Of a stretch of 64,000 nucleotides of DNA, positions 54,832 through 62,889 are shown piece by piece; within the stretch, counting starts at the first letter, position 1; each line of letters begins with the position of its first letter. The stretch comes from Clostridium saccharoperbutylacetonicum N1-4(HMT). Lineage in GTDB: Bacteria; Bacillota; Clostridia; Clostridiales; Clostridiaceae. A program made the position numbers and the translations under genes. Location of the stretch: positions 1,487,001-1,551,000 of the forward strand of contig NC_020291.1 in the NCBI RefSeq assembly GCF_000340885.1. The letters run 5' to 3'. The notes beneath the pieces were generated by a model, which worked only from the letters and a program-made list of their open reading frames with translations, ran no database searches and had not been told where the DNA came from.

Positions 54832-55656
54832 ATGAAAAAATCAAAATTTATTAAAGCAATTGTAGGAATATTATTATCAACCACGGTATTAGTTGGATGT
54901 GGGGGGAATGCTAATGAAAAAGAAACTGACAAATCTGGAGGAGAGCCTAAAACAATAGTAATAGGGACAGGAAATGCTTTCAAGCCTTATTGCTACTTGG
55001 ATGATAGTGGAAATCTTTCAGGGTATGAAATCGAAGTGCTTAAGGAAATCAATAAAAAGCTACCACAATATAAATTTGAATTTAATCAACTTGAGTTCAA
55101 AAACATATTGCTCAGTTTAGAATCAAATAAGGTAGATGTAGGAGCACATCAATTTGAAAAAAATCCAGAGCGTGAATCTAAATATTTATTTGGTACTGAA
55201 AGTTATACAAATTTTATTTTAAGAATTACTGTTGGAAAAGATAGAACAGATATAAAGTCAATTAAGGATTTAGAAGGTAAAAAAGTACAAACAAGTGCAG
55301 GAAGTAATGATGCGTATATGTTAGAACAATATAACAAAGAACATAACAATGCTATAAATCTTGTTTATACATCAGGACTTGATGCAGCTACTACTATAAA
55401 AAATATTGAAGATGGAAGAATAGATGCATTCGTATCAATTAAAAGGATAGTAGATTCTTACAACCAAACCTATGGAGAAAAGCTAAAAACTGTTGGTGAT
55501 CCTATAGCTACCTCAAATACTTACTATGTATTTAGAAAAGAGGATACAAAATTACAAGGTGAGTTTGATAAAGCGTTAAAAGAATTAAAAGCTGATGGAA
55601 CTTTGGCAAAAATATCAATCAAAATTTTGGGTGGAGACTATACAACTAATGAATAG
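54832..55656 (+). CDS. Cystine/S-compound ABC substrate-binding lipoprotein
   Basis: 274 residues, SBP family 3, signal peptide ending in LVGC. The segments GYEIEVLKEINKKLPQYKFEF and VDVGAHQFEKNPERESKYLF strongly resemble TcyJ/TcyK (YtmJ/YtmK). GGGGG precedes the ATG. Two permeases, a small membrane protein and an ATPase follow, mirroring TcyJKLMN. It lies just downstream of leader copy 3. Confidence 0.92.
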   Translation: MKKSKFIKAIVGILLSTTVLVGCGGNANEKETDKSGGEPKTIVIGTGNAFKPYCYLDDSGNLSGYEIEVLKEINKKLPQYKFEFNQLEFKNILLSLESNKVDVGAHQFEKNPERESKYLFGTESYTNFILRITVGKDRTDIKSIKDLEGKKVQTSAGSNDAYMLEQYNKEHNNAINLVYTSGLDAATTIKNIEDGRIDAFVSIKRIVDSYNQTYGEKLKTVGDPIATSNTYYVFRKEDTKLQGEFDKALKELKADGTLAKISIKILGGDYTTNE

Positions 55657-55674
55657 AGAAAAAGGAGAGATAAA

Positions 55675-56361
55675 ATGGGAAATTACTTTAATATTAATCT
55701 AATATTTCAATATTTGCCTCAATTATTATCTCGCCTTCACATTACATTATTGATTGTACTAAGTGCAACTGCTATTGGATTAATTTTTGGGATTATATTA
55801 GCCTTATTTCGAGTATATAACGTACCTGTACTAAATCAAATTTCTATTATTTATATATCATTTATGCGTGGAACACCAATACTTGTACAGATGTTCATAG
55901 TATATTATGGATTACCAATGCTATTAATGAAGATAGGGATAAACATAAATAGATGGGATAAATTATATTTCGTTATAATTACTTATGGTCTTAATGCAGC
56001 TGCCTTTAAAGCAGAAATGATAAGAGCAGCAATAGTAAATATTCCAATAGGACAAGTTGAAGCGGCATATTCAGTTGGAATGACAAAATTGCAGGCTTTC
56101 GCAAGAATAGTTGCACCTCAATCAGTTATTATTATATTGCCAACTCTTGGAATTACATTAGTAGGACTTCTTCAAGATACATCATTGGCTTTTACACTTG
56201 GAATAATAGATGTAATGGGAAAGGTTAATGCTATAGCAGCTAATACTTATCGTTCTTTAGAAGGATATGTTTCAGCAGCAATTATTTTCTTTATATTATC
56301 TATTTTACTAGAGCAGCTTTTTTCTGGAATAGAGAAAAAGCTGCATATTCAAAAAATATAG
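55675..56361 (+). CDS. Polar amino acid ABC permease
   Basis: 228 residues, TcyL type: SFMRGTPILVQMFIVYYG and the EAA loop AAYSVGMTKLQAFARIVAPQ. About five membrane helices. AAAGGAGAG precedes the ATG. The next permease gene begins about 16 bases after its stop. Confidence 0.93.
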   Translation: MGNYFNINLIFQYLPQLLSRLHITLLIVLSATAIGLIFGIILALFRVYNVPVLNQISIIYISFMRGTPILVQMFIVYYGLPMLLMKIGININRWDKLYFVIITYGLNAAAFKAEMIRAAIVNIPIGQVEAAYSVGMTKLQAFARIVAPQSVIIILPTLGITLVGLLQDTSLAFTLGIIDVMGKVNAIAANTYRSLEGYVSAAIIFFILSILLEQLFSGIEKKLHIQKI

Positions 56362-56377
56362 TTTGGCAGGTGGAAAT

Positions 56378-57088
56378 ATGAGTTTTGATATAAGTTTTAT
56401 GATTACAGCTTTAAGGGAAGCAATAAAATATATACCTATTACTTTGGTGCTTGCTGCTATACCTCTTATTATAGGAAGTATTATAGGAACATTAATTGCA
56501 GTAATTAGAATATATGAGGTTAAAGTTTTGAGTAAGTTAGTGCAGATTTTCGTTGTTATTATAAGAGGAATTCCTCTTGTATTAATACTATATATAGTTT
56601 ATTTTGAAGTGCCAAAATTGGTTGATATTTTTTCAGCTAAATTTGGTTGGAACTTTCAATCTAAGGATATAAATAGTATTTATATAGCAATTGTAGCAAT
56701 ATCAATTTCTGCTATTGCAAATATCTCAGAAACAATAAGGGCAGGTTTAATCTCAGTAGGCACAGGACAATTTGAAGCAGCTTACTCTGTTGGTTTAAAA
56801 AGAAGTCAAACTTTAAGAAGGATTATAATTCCACAAGCATTACCAGTAATAATTCCATCCTTATGTAGTAATTTTATAGGGCTGATTAAAGGGTCCTCTA
56901 TAGCTTATTTAGTAGCCATAGTGGATATAATGAATGGGGCTTTAATAACAGCGACCGCAAACTATAAGTTTTTAGAGGCTTATATAGCAGCAGCAATTGT
57001 ATATTGGACATTATGTGTATGTATAGAAAAAGCTTCATTTATTATAGAAAAATATTTGAGAGGTTTTACAATAGGTGAATGTTTATGA
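56378..57088 (+). CDS. Polar amino acid ABC permease
   Basis: 236 residues, TcyM type: VIIRGIPLVLILYIVYF and AAYSVGLKRSQTLRRIIIPQA. The ATG behind GCAGGTGG is preferred to an in-frame TTG 5 codons upstream. The stop overlaps the start of a small membrane-protein gene (ATGA). Confidence 0.92.
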   Translation: MSFDISFMITALREAIKYIPITLVLAAIPLIIGSIIGTLIAVIRIYEVKVLSKLVQIFVVIIRGIPLVLILYIVYFEVPKLVDIFSAKFGWNFQSKDINSIYIAIVAISISAIANISETIRAGLISVGTGQFEAAYSVGLKRSQTLRRIIIPQALPVIIPSLCSNFIGLIKGSSIAYLVAIVDIMNGALITATANYKFLEAYIAAAIVYWTLCVCIEKASFIIEKYLRGFTIGECL

Positions 57089-57258
57089 AAAAAATAAATA
57101 TAATAGAATTCTTAAAAACTTATTTATTGACTTTAATATTAATAATTGCTGCATTTATATGTTCATATAGTACATTTTACAGAGAGCATAATGATTCCGA
57201 AATAGAAAAAAAGACAGTTAGTAATAAAGCAGTGGATGATTTTGAAAAATATCACTAG
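57085..57258 (+). CDS. Small single-pass membrane protein in the ABC operon
   Basis: 57 residues starting [15 protein letters not shown], with one hydrophobic helix (about residues 12-30) and a charged C-terminal tail ([12 protein letters not shown]). The ATG overlaps the permease stop as ATGA, so translation is coupled, and the ATPase gene follows 23 bases later. It is probably a transporter accessory or assembly peptide. Not recognised; no family assigned. Confidence 0.65.
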   Translation: MKKINIIEFLKTYLLTLILIIAAFICSYSTFYREHNDSEIEKKTVSNKAVDDFEKYH

Positions 57259-57281
57259 TTAAAGAGAGAAGGGATGAAATT

Positions 57282-58034
57282 TTGATTGAAATAAAGGGGA
57301 TTCATAAGAAGTTTGGGAAAAATGAAGTCTTAAAGGGGGTTGATATTAAAGTTAATAAAGGGGAAGTAGTAGTAATATTAGGTCCAAGTGGATCAGGGAA
57401 AACTACTTTATTAAGGTGTATAAATTTTCTTGAAAAAGCAGATGACGGGCAGCTGGTAGTAGGAAGGAAAATTGTTAATTTTAAAAGTGCAAATAAAAAA
57501 GACATCCTAGAAATCAGAAGGCAAACAGCAATGGTTTTTCAATGCTACAACCTCTTTAGTAATAAAACAGCCCTTGAAAATGTAATGGAAGGATTAGTTA
57601 CTGCAAGGAAAATACCAAAAAAGGAAGCAGAGGAAATAAGCAAGAAGACTTTAGATAAGGTTGGATTAAATGATAAATATAATTTTTATCCATCTCAACT
57701 TTCAGGTGGGCAACAGCAGAGAGTTGGAATAGCACGTGCTGTTGCACTTAATCCAGAAGTGATTTTATTTGATGAACCAACCTCAGCATTAGATCCAGAA
57801 CTTGTAGGAGAAGTACTTTCTGTAATGAAAAATGTTGCAAAAGAAGGAATTACTATGATTGTAGTTACTCATGAGATGTCTTTTGCATCTGATATAGCTA
57901 GCAGGGTTATTTTTATGGATGGAGGAGTAATAGTTGAGGAAGGTTCGCCAAATGATATATTTACAAATCCTAAAGAAGAAAGAACTAAACAATTTTTAAA
58001 GAGAATACTTCCAGAGTGGAATTACACAATTTAG
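57282..58034 (+). CDS. Polar amino acid ABC ATPase
   Basis: 250 residues, TcyN/GlnQ type: Walker A GPSGSGKT, signature LSGGQQQR, Walker [14 protein letters not shown], and VTHEM. It starts with TTG behind AGAGAGAAGGG. Very similar to the ATPase at 48,402. It completes the second cystine-type importer, directly before the nitrogenase-like genes. Confidence 0.93.
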   Translation: MIEIKGIHKKFGKNEVLKGVDIKVNKGEVVVILGPSGSGKTTLLRCINFLEKADDGQLVVGRKIVNFKSANKKDILEIRRQTAMVFQCYNLFSNKTALENVMEGLVTARKIPKKEAEEISKKTLDKVGLNDKYNFYPSQLSGGQQQRVGIARAVALNPEVILFDEPTSALDPELVGEVLSVMKNVAKEGITMIVVTHEMSFASDIASRVIFMDGGVIVEEGSPNDIFTNPKEERTKQFLKRILPEWNYTI

Positions 58035-58089
58035 CTTATTTAAAGTGGTACGTTAGGATGTATATGCAATAATTTTAGGAGTGATTAAA

Positions 58090-59538
58090 ATGACTAGGAT
58101 AATTGAAAGAAATAGAGAAGAAAGAAAATATTCACTTACTGGAGGAGGTGGGTGCAGTCATAATCTTTCGGGAAGTTTTAAGAAGAGGTGTTTAAAAAAT
58201 GCAGAAAGAAGTTTTGCACAAACCACTCAATGCCAAGAAATTAATAGTATTCAAGCACTGTTGTCTATGGAAGATGCGGTATTTGTGGTTCATTCTCCAA
58301 ATGGTTGTGTAGGGTGTGTATCATTTATGAATGATGGATTTAAAGTGGGACAATATCATCGGGGTATTCAGAATATTAGAAACGCTAGATATATTGTCAC
58401 TAGTTTAGATGAAAAAGATATTGTTTTTGGAGGTGAAGAAAAGCTAACTAAAGCAGTTCTCGATTTAAATTCAAGGTATAATCCCAATATAATATTCATA
58501 TTTGCTTCATGTGCATCAGGAATAATTGGTGATGATATTGATTCAGTAGCAACAAATTTACAAAATGAAATAGATGCTATTATAGTTCCAATACATTGCG
58601 AAGGATTTAAATCAAAAGTTCCTGCAACAGGCTTTGATACAGTATTTAATTCAATAATCAAATATGTATTGAAGGATGATAAACCAGAAAAAGAAAAAGG
58701 GTTAATTAATGTTTTTGCAACTACATCTATAGGATATAAGGATCAGCTTGAAATAGAAAAATTATTACATGTATTAGGACTACATGTAAATTACATTCCT
58801 TTTTATTCAAGTGTTGAAAAACTTAGAAAAATAGTTAAAGCTGAATATTCAGTAGCTATATGCCAAGTATTTGCAGATGAATTTATGGAATATTTAAAGA
58901 ATGAATATGATATTCCTTATTCTGTAACTGGCATGCCAATAGGTATAAGAAGTACTGATGACTGGTTTTTATCAGTAGCAAAATTAGTTGGGAAAGAAGA
59001 TATAGCTCTAAAATATATAGAAGAGCAGCATAAAAAAGTTATTCCAGAAATTACTGAAATTAGAAAGCTTACTGAGGGAAAAAAAGTATTTATATGTGCA
59101 GGAACAGGAAGAGGGATTGCAGCGGCAAGTCTAATAGAAGATTTTGGGATGAAGCTTGTTGGTATACAAACACCTACCTATGAGGAAGCTTTTATTGAAA
59201 GCTTTGATGAATTAGAAAAAATTCATGGAGGGGATTTTATTATTGATATAGCTAATATGCAGCCTTTTGAGCAGGTTAATCTTGTTAATAAATTAAAACC
59301 TGACTTTTTCCTGGGAATGTCTAATTGGGTATCAAAACTCGGAATTCCATCAACACACATCCTTGAAGCTAAGAGACCGACTTTTGGTTATAATGGTTTA
59401 ATTTATTTAGGAAGAAAAATTCAAAATTCAATTGAAAATCCAGGCTTTAATATTAAGCTTGCAAAACATAAAAAACTTCCTTATAAAGAAACTTGGTATC
59501 AAGAAAATGCATTTAAGTATTTAAAGGAGGGGGTGTAA
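58090..59538 (+). CDS. Nitrogenase-like component 1, NifD-type subunit (pair 1)
   Basis: 482-residue member of the nitrogenase component 1 superfamily. Three cysteines match the P-cluster ligands: Cys48 (TTQCQE), Cys73 (PNGCVGC) and Cys141 (ASCASGIIGDD). Cys258 (VAICQVFADEF) sits where NifD has its cofactor Cys275, before the EYDIPY segment that matches KYGIPW. Counting back from GYNG, His423 falls at the cofactor His442 position. It is not a standard NifD: no other nif gene is near. It probably forms a heterotetramer with the next gene's product, an oxygen-labile reductase. The ATG is set behind AGGAG. Confidence 0.88.
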   Translation: MTRIIERNREERKYSLTGGGGCSHNLSGSFKKRCLKNAERSFAQTTQCQEINSIQALLSMEDAVFVVHSPNGCVGCVSFMNDGFKVGQYHRGIQNIRNARYIVTSLDEKDIVFGGEEKLTKAVLDLNSRYNPNIIFIFASCASGIIGDDIDSVATNLQNEIDAIIVPIHCEGFKSKVPATGFDTVFNSIIKYVLKDDKPEKEKGLINVFATTSIGYKDQLEIEKLLHVLGLHVNYIPFYSSVEKLRKIVKAEYSVAICQVFADEFMEYLKNEYDIPYSVTGMPIGIRSTDDWFLSVAKLVGKEDIALKYIEEQHKKVIPEITEIRKLTEGKKVFICAGTGRGIAAASLIEDFGMKLVGIQTPTYEEAFIESFDELEKIHGGDFIIDIANMQPFEQVNLVNKLKPDFFLGMSNWVSKLGIPSTHILEAKRPTFGYNGLIYLGRKIQNSIENPGFNIKLAKHKKLPYKETWYQENAFKYLKEGV

Positions 59539-59542
59539 ACTA

Positions 59543-60811
59543 ATGCAAAATTACGTGGAAAATCCAAGATCTTTATGTGCGTTAAATGGTGCTATTGGTG
59601 TTTTTTCAGCATTAGGTAAAACAATACCTATTCTTCATGCAGGACCAGGTTGTGGGCTTCAAGCTTCAATAGGTGTAAAATCAGGATATGTTGGTGGGGG
59701 AACTGGGTGTCCAAGCTCTAATATGTTTGAGAAAGAAGTTGTTTTTGGGGGTATTAATAGATTAAGAGAAACAATAGAAGGAACATTAGAAGTAATGGAT
59801 GGAGATCTATATGCAGTACTTACAGGTTGTACTTCAGGGATTATAGGTGATGATGTAGAAAATTTGGTAGAAGAATTTAAAAAGAAAGATATTCCAATAG
59901 CTTATATTGAGACCTCTGGCTTTAAAGGAGATTCTTATTTTGGATATGAAGTTTCTTTAACTGAACTTGTGAAGCAATTTGTAGAAAAAAGTTCTGAAAA
60001 AGAAGCAAAAACAGTAAACATTTTTGGAATAGTGCCAACTCAAGATATAACCTGGAAAGGGAATATTGAAGAAATTACAAGAATATTAAAAAGACTCGGA
60101 TTAAAAGTAAATACGTTTTTTACTGAAAATCAAGGTATAGAAAATATAAAAGCATCTTCAAAAGCTAGTTTAAATATAGTGTTTTCTCCTTGGCTTTTAA
60201 AAGAGTTATCAGATATTTATAAAAATGAATTTGATATAGATACTTTTAGATATGAAGGGCTTCCAATTGGGCCGACAGCTACATCAGATTTTATAAAGAG
60301 ATTAGCTAAGCATATTCCAATAGATGAAGAACTTGTTTTAAGTGTTATAAAAGAAGAAGAGGACTATGTTTATAGTTATTATGAGTATATTAATGTAATG
60401 CTAAAAACATATCGGTTTATAATTGTGGGTGATTCAAATGTGGTATTAGGGTTAAATAGATTTTTGGTTAACGACTATGGACAAATTCCTTTAATTTCAA
60501 TAATTACTGATGATGTGCCAAAAGAAAATAGAGAAGAAATAGAAAATGAATTAAATAATTTAGAATATGCACGAAAACCTCAAATAATTTTTGAAAATGA
60601 TAAATGGAAAATAGGTGAGATTATACGAGAGGCTCAAGATGAAGCAACTTTAATTTTAGGAAGTAGCTTTGAAAAAGAAATAGGAATCGAACTTGATATT
60701 TTTACAGTAACAGTATCTAATCCATCGACAGAAGCACTTATTCTTAATAAGGGCTATGCAGGATATAAAGGATGTTTAACTTTTCTTGAAGATCTGTATA
60801 ACAATAATTAG
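59543..60811 (+). CDS. Nitrogenase-like component 1, NifK-type subunit (pair 1)
   Basis: 422 residues, with P-cluster-type cysteines Cys12 (SLCALNGA), Cys37 (GPGCGLQ) and Cys96 (TGCTSGIIGDD), spaced as Cys70, Cys95 and Cys153 of NifK. The first 55-60 residues of true NifK are missing, as in NifK-like methylthio-alkane reductase and other nitrogenase-like proteins. AAGGAGGGGG lies before the ATG, 4 bases after the NifD-type gene. A small hairpin (AATAGAC/GTCTATT) and T run follow. Confidence 0.88.
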   Translation: MQNYVENPRSLCALNGAIGVFSALGKTIPILHAGPGCGLQASIGVKSGYVGGGTGCPSSNMFEKEVVFGGINRLRETIEGTLEVMDGDLYAVLTGCTSGIIGDDVENLVEEFKKKDIPIAYIETSGFKGDSYFGYEVSLTELVKQFVEKSSEKEAKTVNIFGIVPTQDITWKGNIEEITRILKRLGLKVNTFFTENQGIENIKASSKASLNIVFSPWLLKELSDIYKNEFDIDTFRYEGLPIGPTATSDFIKRLAKHIPIDEELVLSVIKEEEDYVYSYYEYINVMLKTYRFIIVGDSNVVLGLNRFLVNDYGQIPLISIITDDVPKENREEIENELNNLEYARKPQIIFENDKWKIGEIIREAQDEATLILGSSFEKEIGIELDIFTVTVSNPSTEALILNKGYAGYKGCLTFLEDLYNNN

Positions 60812-60826
60812 GCATATTCAAAAAAT

Positions 60827-60853
60827 AATAGACCAGTATGCTCGTCTATTTTG
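60827..60853 (+). terminator. Weak terminator after pair 1
   Basis: 7-bp stem AATAGAC with GTCTATT, 10-base loop, then TTTG. Could reduce rather than stop transcription into the next genes. Confidence 0.45.
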
Positions 60854-60917
60854 CGTCTTTGACTATTATTTTCTTTTATGTGCCTTAACAATAAAATAAT
60901 ATGAAAGAAGGATAAAT

Positions 60918-61364
60918 ATGAGTGAAGCAATTGAAAAATCAATAAAGTATGTAGAAGAATCAAAATTAGGGTTATTAATAACAGTAGATGAAAATAGAGT
61001 GCCTTTTATTAGAACTATTGGAGCCTTTTCAAATGAAGGAGCAAATATATATTTTTTAACAGGAAAAGAAGCTGACAAAGTGAAGCATATAAATTCAAAT
61101 CCAATAGTAACTTTTTATTTTGAGCAGGAAGGGCAACCTTATGAAAGCTTTAAAAGTGTCTCAATAATTGGAGATGCATCGAAAGTAACTGAAAAAGATG
61201 AATTAGATAAAGCTATTGAAGCAATAAGTGTGCGTTATCCTGTAATAAAAGATAAGGTATCAAATGGAGAATTTCAAGAGTCAGCAATTTATGTGGTTAA
61301 GGCAAAAGCTATAAAGTTAGCTGATTATACGCAATCACCTAGAGAACAGCTAATTAAATTATAA
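60918..61364 (+). CDS. Pyridoxamine 5'-phosphate oxidase-like flavin split-barrel protein
   Basis: 148 residues: GLLITVDENRVPFIRTIGAF, then DKVKHINSNPIVTFYFEQ, typical of FMN- or F420-binding split-barrel proteins. AAAGAAGGA precedes the ATG. It lies between the two nitrogenase-like pairs, so it may pass electrons or handle a flavin-dependent side step. Substrate unknown. Confidence 0.85.
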   Translation: MSEAIEKSIKYVEESKLGLLITVDENRVPFIRTIGAFSNEGANIYFLTGKEADKVKHINSNPIVTFYFEQEGQPYESFKSVSIIGDASKVTEKDELDKAIEAISVRYPVIKDKVSNGEFQESAIYVVKAKAIKLADYTQSPREQLIKL

Positions 61365-61414
61365 GTTGATTAATAAAATAAATATAAATAATTTAAGATA
61401 TGGAGGAATTATAA

Positions 61415-62887
61415 GTGGCTATAGATTTAAAAATATCTGCAGTTGGGACAAGAGAAAGTCGTTTGGGCTCTATTACAGGATATAATGGTGATCTCCATGA
61501 TATCGTAAATAAATCCCAATGTGGAACGTTAAAAAATAAGGAGAGATGTTTTAGTCAATCAAGCTCGTGCAATGCAATGTGTGCCTTAGGGCAATTATCA
61601 GGAATAAGAGATGTAGCAATAATAAATCATGCACCATCAGGATGTACAGCAGTTGCATCAGGTGTAAATGTAAATAATAATCAGTTGGCAACCAAAAGAG
61701 GTATTTCAAATAATACTGTATTTTTGGGAACAGATATGGATGAAAATGATACTGTATTTGGGGCTACTGGAAGCCTCAAAGAAATAATATTAGAAACTTA
61801 CAATAGATATAAACCAAAAGCTATATTCATAGGTACATCGTGTGTATCAGGAATAATTGGTGAAGATGTTGACAGTGTAGTTGAAGAAGTTAAAAAAGAA
61901 CTTCCAGAAGATATTCCGGTGGCAGCTGTTCATTGTGAAGGTTTTAGATCAAGAATATGGGCAACAGGATTTGATGCATCAGACCATGCAGTTTTAAGCA
62001 GTATAGTAAAACCACCAAAAGAGAAAACTAATAAAATTAATTTTAAGAATTTCTATGAAAGTGAAAGAAAACAAATTATTGATATATTTAGTAATTTTGG
62101 AGTTGAACCAGTATTTTTTTATCAAAATTCTACAGTAGAAGAATTGGAACACCTTTCAGAAGCACTTGCAACAGTAAGTATATGTGGAGTTCTTGGCTCA
62201 TATTTAGGGAATGGATTAGAGCAGCAATATGGAGTTCCATATGTAAAAACCATTAATCCATTAGGAGTAGCTGGTTTTGAAACTTGGCTCAGAGGAATAG
62301 GAGTAGCAATTGGTAAAGAAAAAGAAGTAGAAGCTTATATTGAAAGGGAAAGAGCAATTTACATTCCTAAAATAGAAGAAGTTAAAAAAGAGCTTAAGGG
62401 ATTAAAAGCTGTACTAGGAATGGGACCAGGATACACATATGAAGTATCACGGGTTCTCCAAGAATTAGGAATGGAAGTTGTATGGGCTGCTTCATGGCAT
62501 CATGATAAACTTCATGATAATGATGAGATGCCAGCACCGCTTAAATATTTAAGTGAAAATTCCACATCTAACTTTAAAGTTAGTGTAGCAGACCAACAAA
62601 ATTTTGAAATATTAAATATAATAAACCATTATAAACCAGATATATATTTTTCTCGTCATCCAGGGACTACAGTTTGGGCAATTAAGCAGGGCGCAGCAGC
62701 GTTATGTGTTAATGATGAATATATGATTTTTGGATATAAGGGTACTCTTGATTTTGCTTATACAGTTTTAGATACAATTAAAAACAGAAGTTTTGAAAAA
62801 AATTTAGCAGCTAGAGTTAAACTTCCTTATACAGAATGGTGGTACAAACAAGAAAATTCAACGTTCTTACTAGAGGAGGCAAAATAA
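61415..62887 (+). CDS. Nitrogenase-like component 1, NifD-type subunit (pair 2)
   Basis: 490 residues. P-cluster-type cysteines are Cys52 (SSCNAMC), Cys77 (PSGCTAV) and Cys143 (TSCVSGIIGED). Cys257 (VSICGVLGSYL) occupies the cofactor-cysteine position. Before GYKG, the ten residues LCVNDEYMIF contain no histidine, so the usual His cofactor ligand appears absent, unlike in pair 1. It starts with GTG behind TGGAGG. The partner gene follows after 2 bases. Paralogous to the pair 1 subunit but clearly diverged. Confidence 0.88.
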   Translation: MAIDLKISAVGTRESRLGSITGYNGDLHDIVNKSQCGTLKNKERCFSQSSSCNAMCALGQLSGIRDVAIINHAPSGCTAVASGVNVNNNQLATKRGISNNTVFLGTDMDENDTVFGATGSLKEIILETYNRYKPKAIFIGTSCVSGIIGEDVDSVVEEVKKELPEDIPVAAVHCEGFRSRIWATGFDASDHAVLSSIVKPPKEKTNKINFKNFYESERKQIIDIFSNFGVEPVFFYQNSTVEELEHLSEALATVSICGVLGSYLGNGLEQQYGVPYVKTINPLGVAGFETWLRGIGVAIGKEKEVEAYIERERAIYIPKIEEVKKELKGLKAVLGMGPGYTYEVSRVLQELGMEVVWAASWHHDKLHDNDEMPAPLKYLSENSTSNFKVSVADQQNFEILNIINHYKPDIYFSRHPGTTVWAIKQGAAALCVNDEYMIFGYKGTLDFAYTVLDTIKNRSFEKNLAARVKLPYTEWWYKQENSTFLLEEAK

Positions 62888-62889
62888 AA

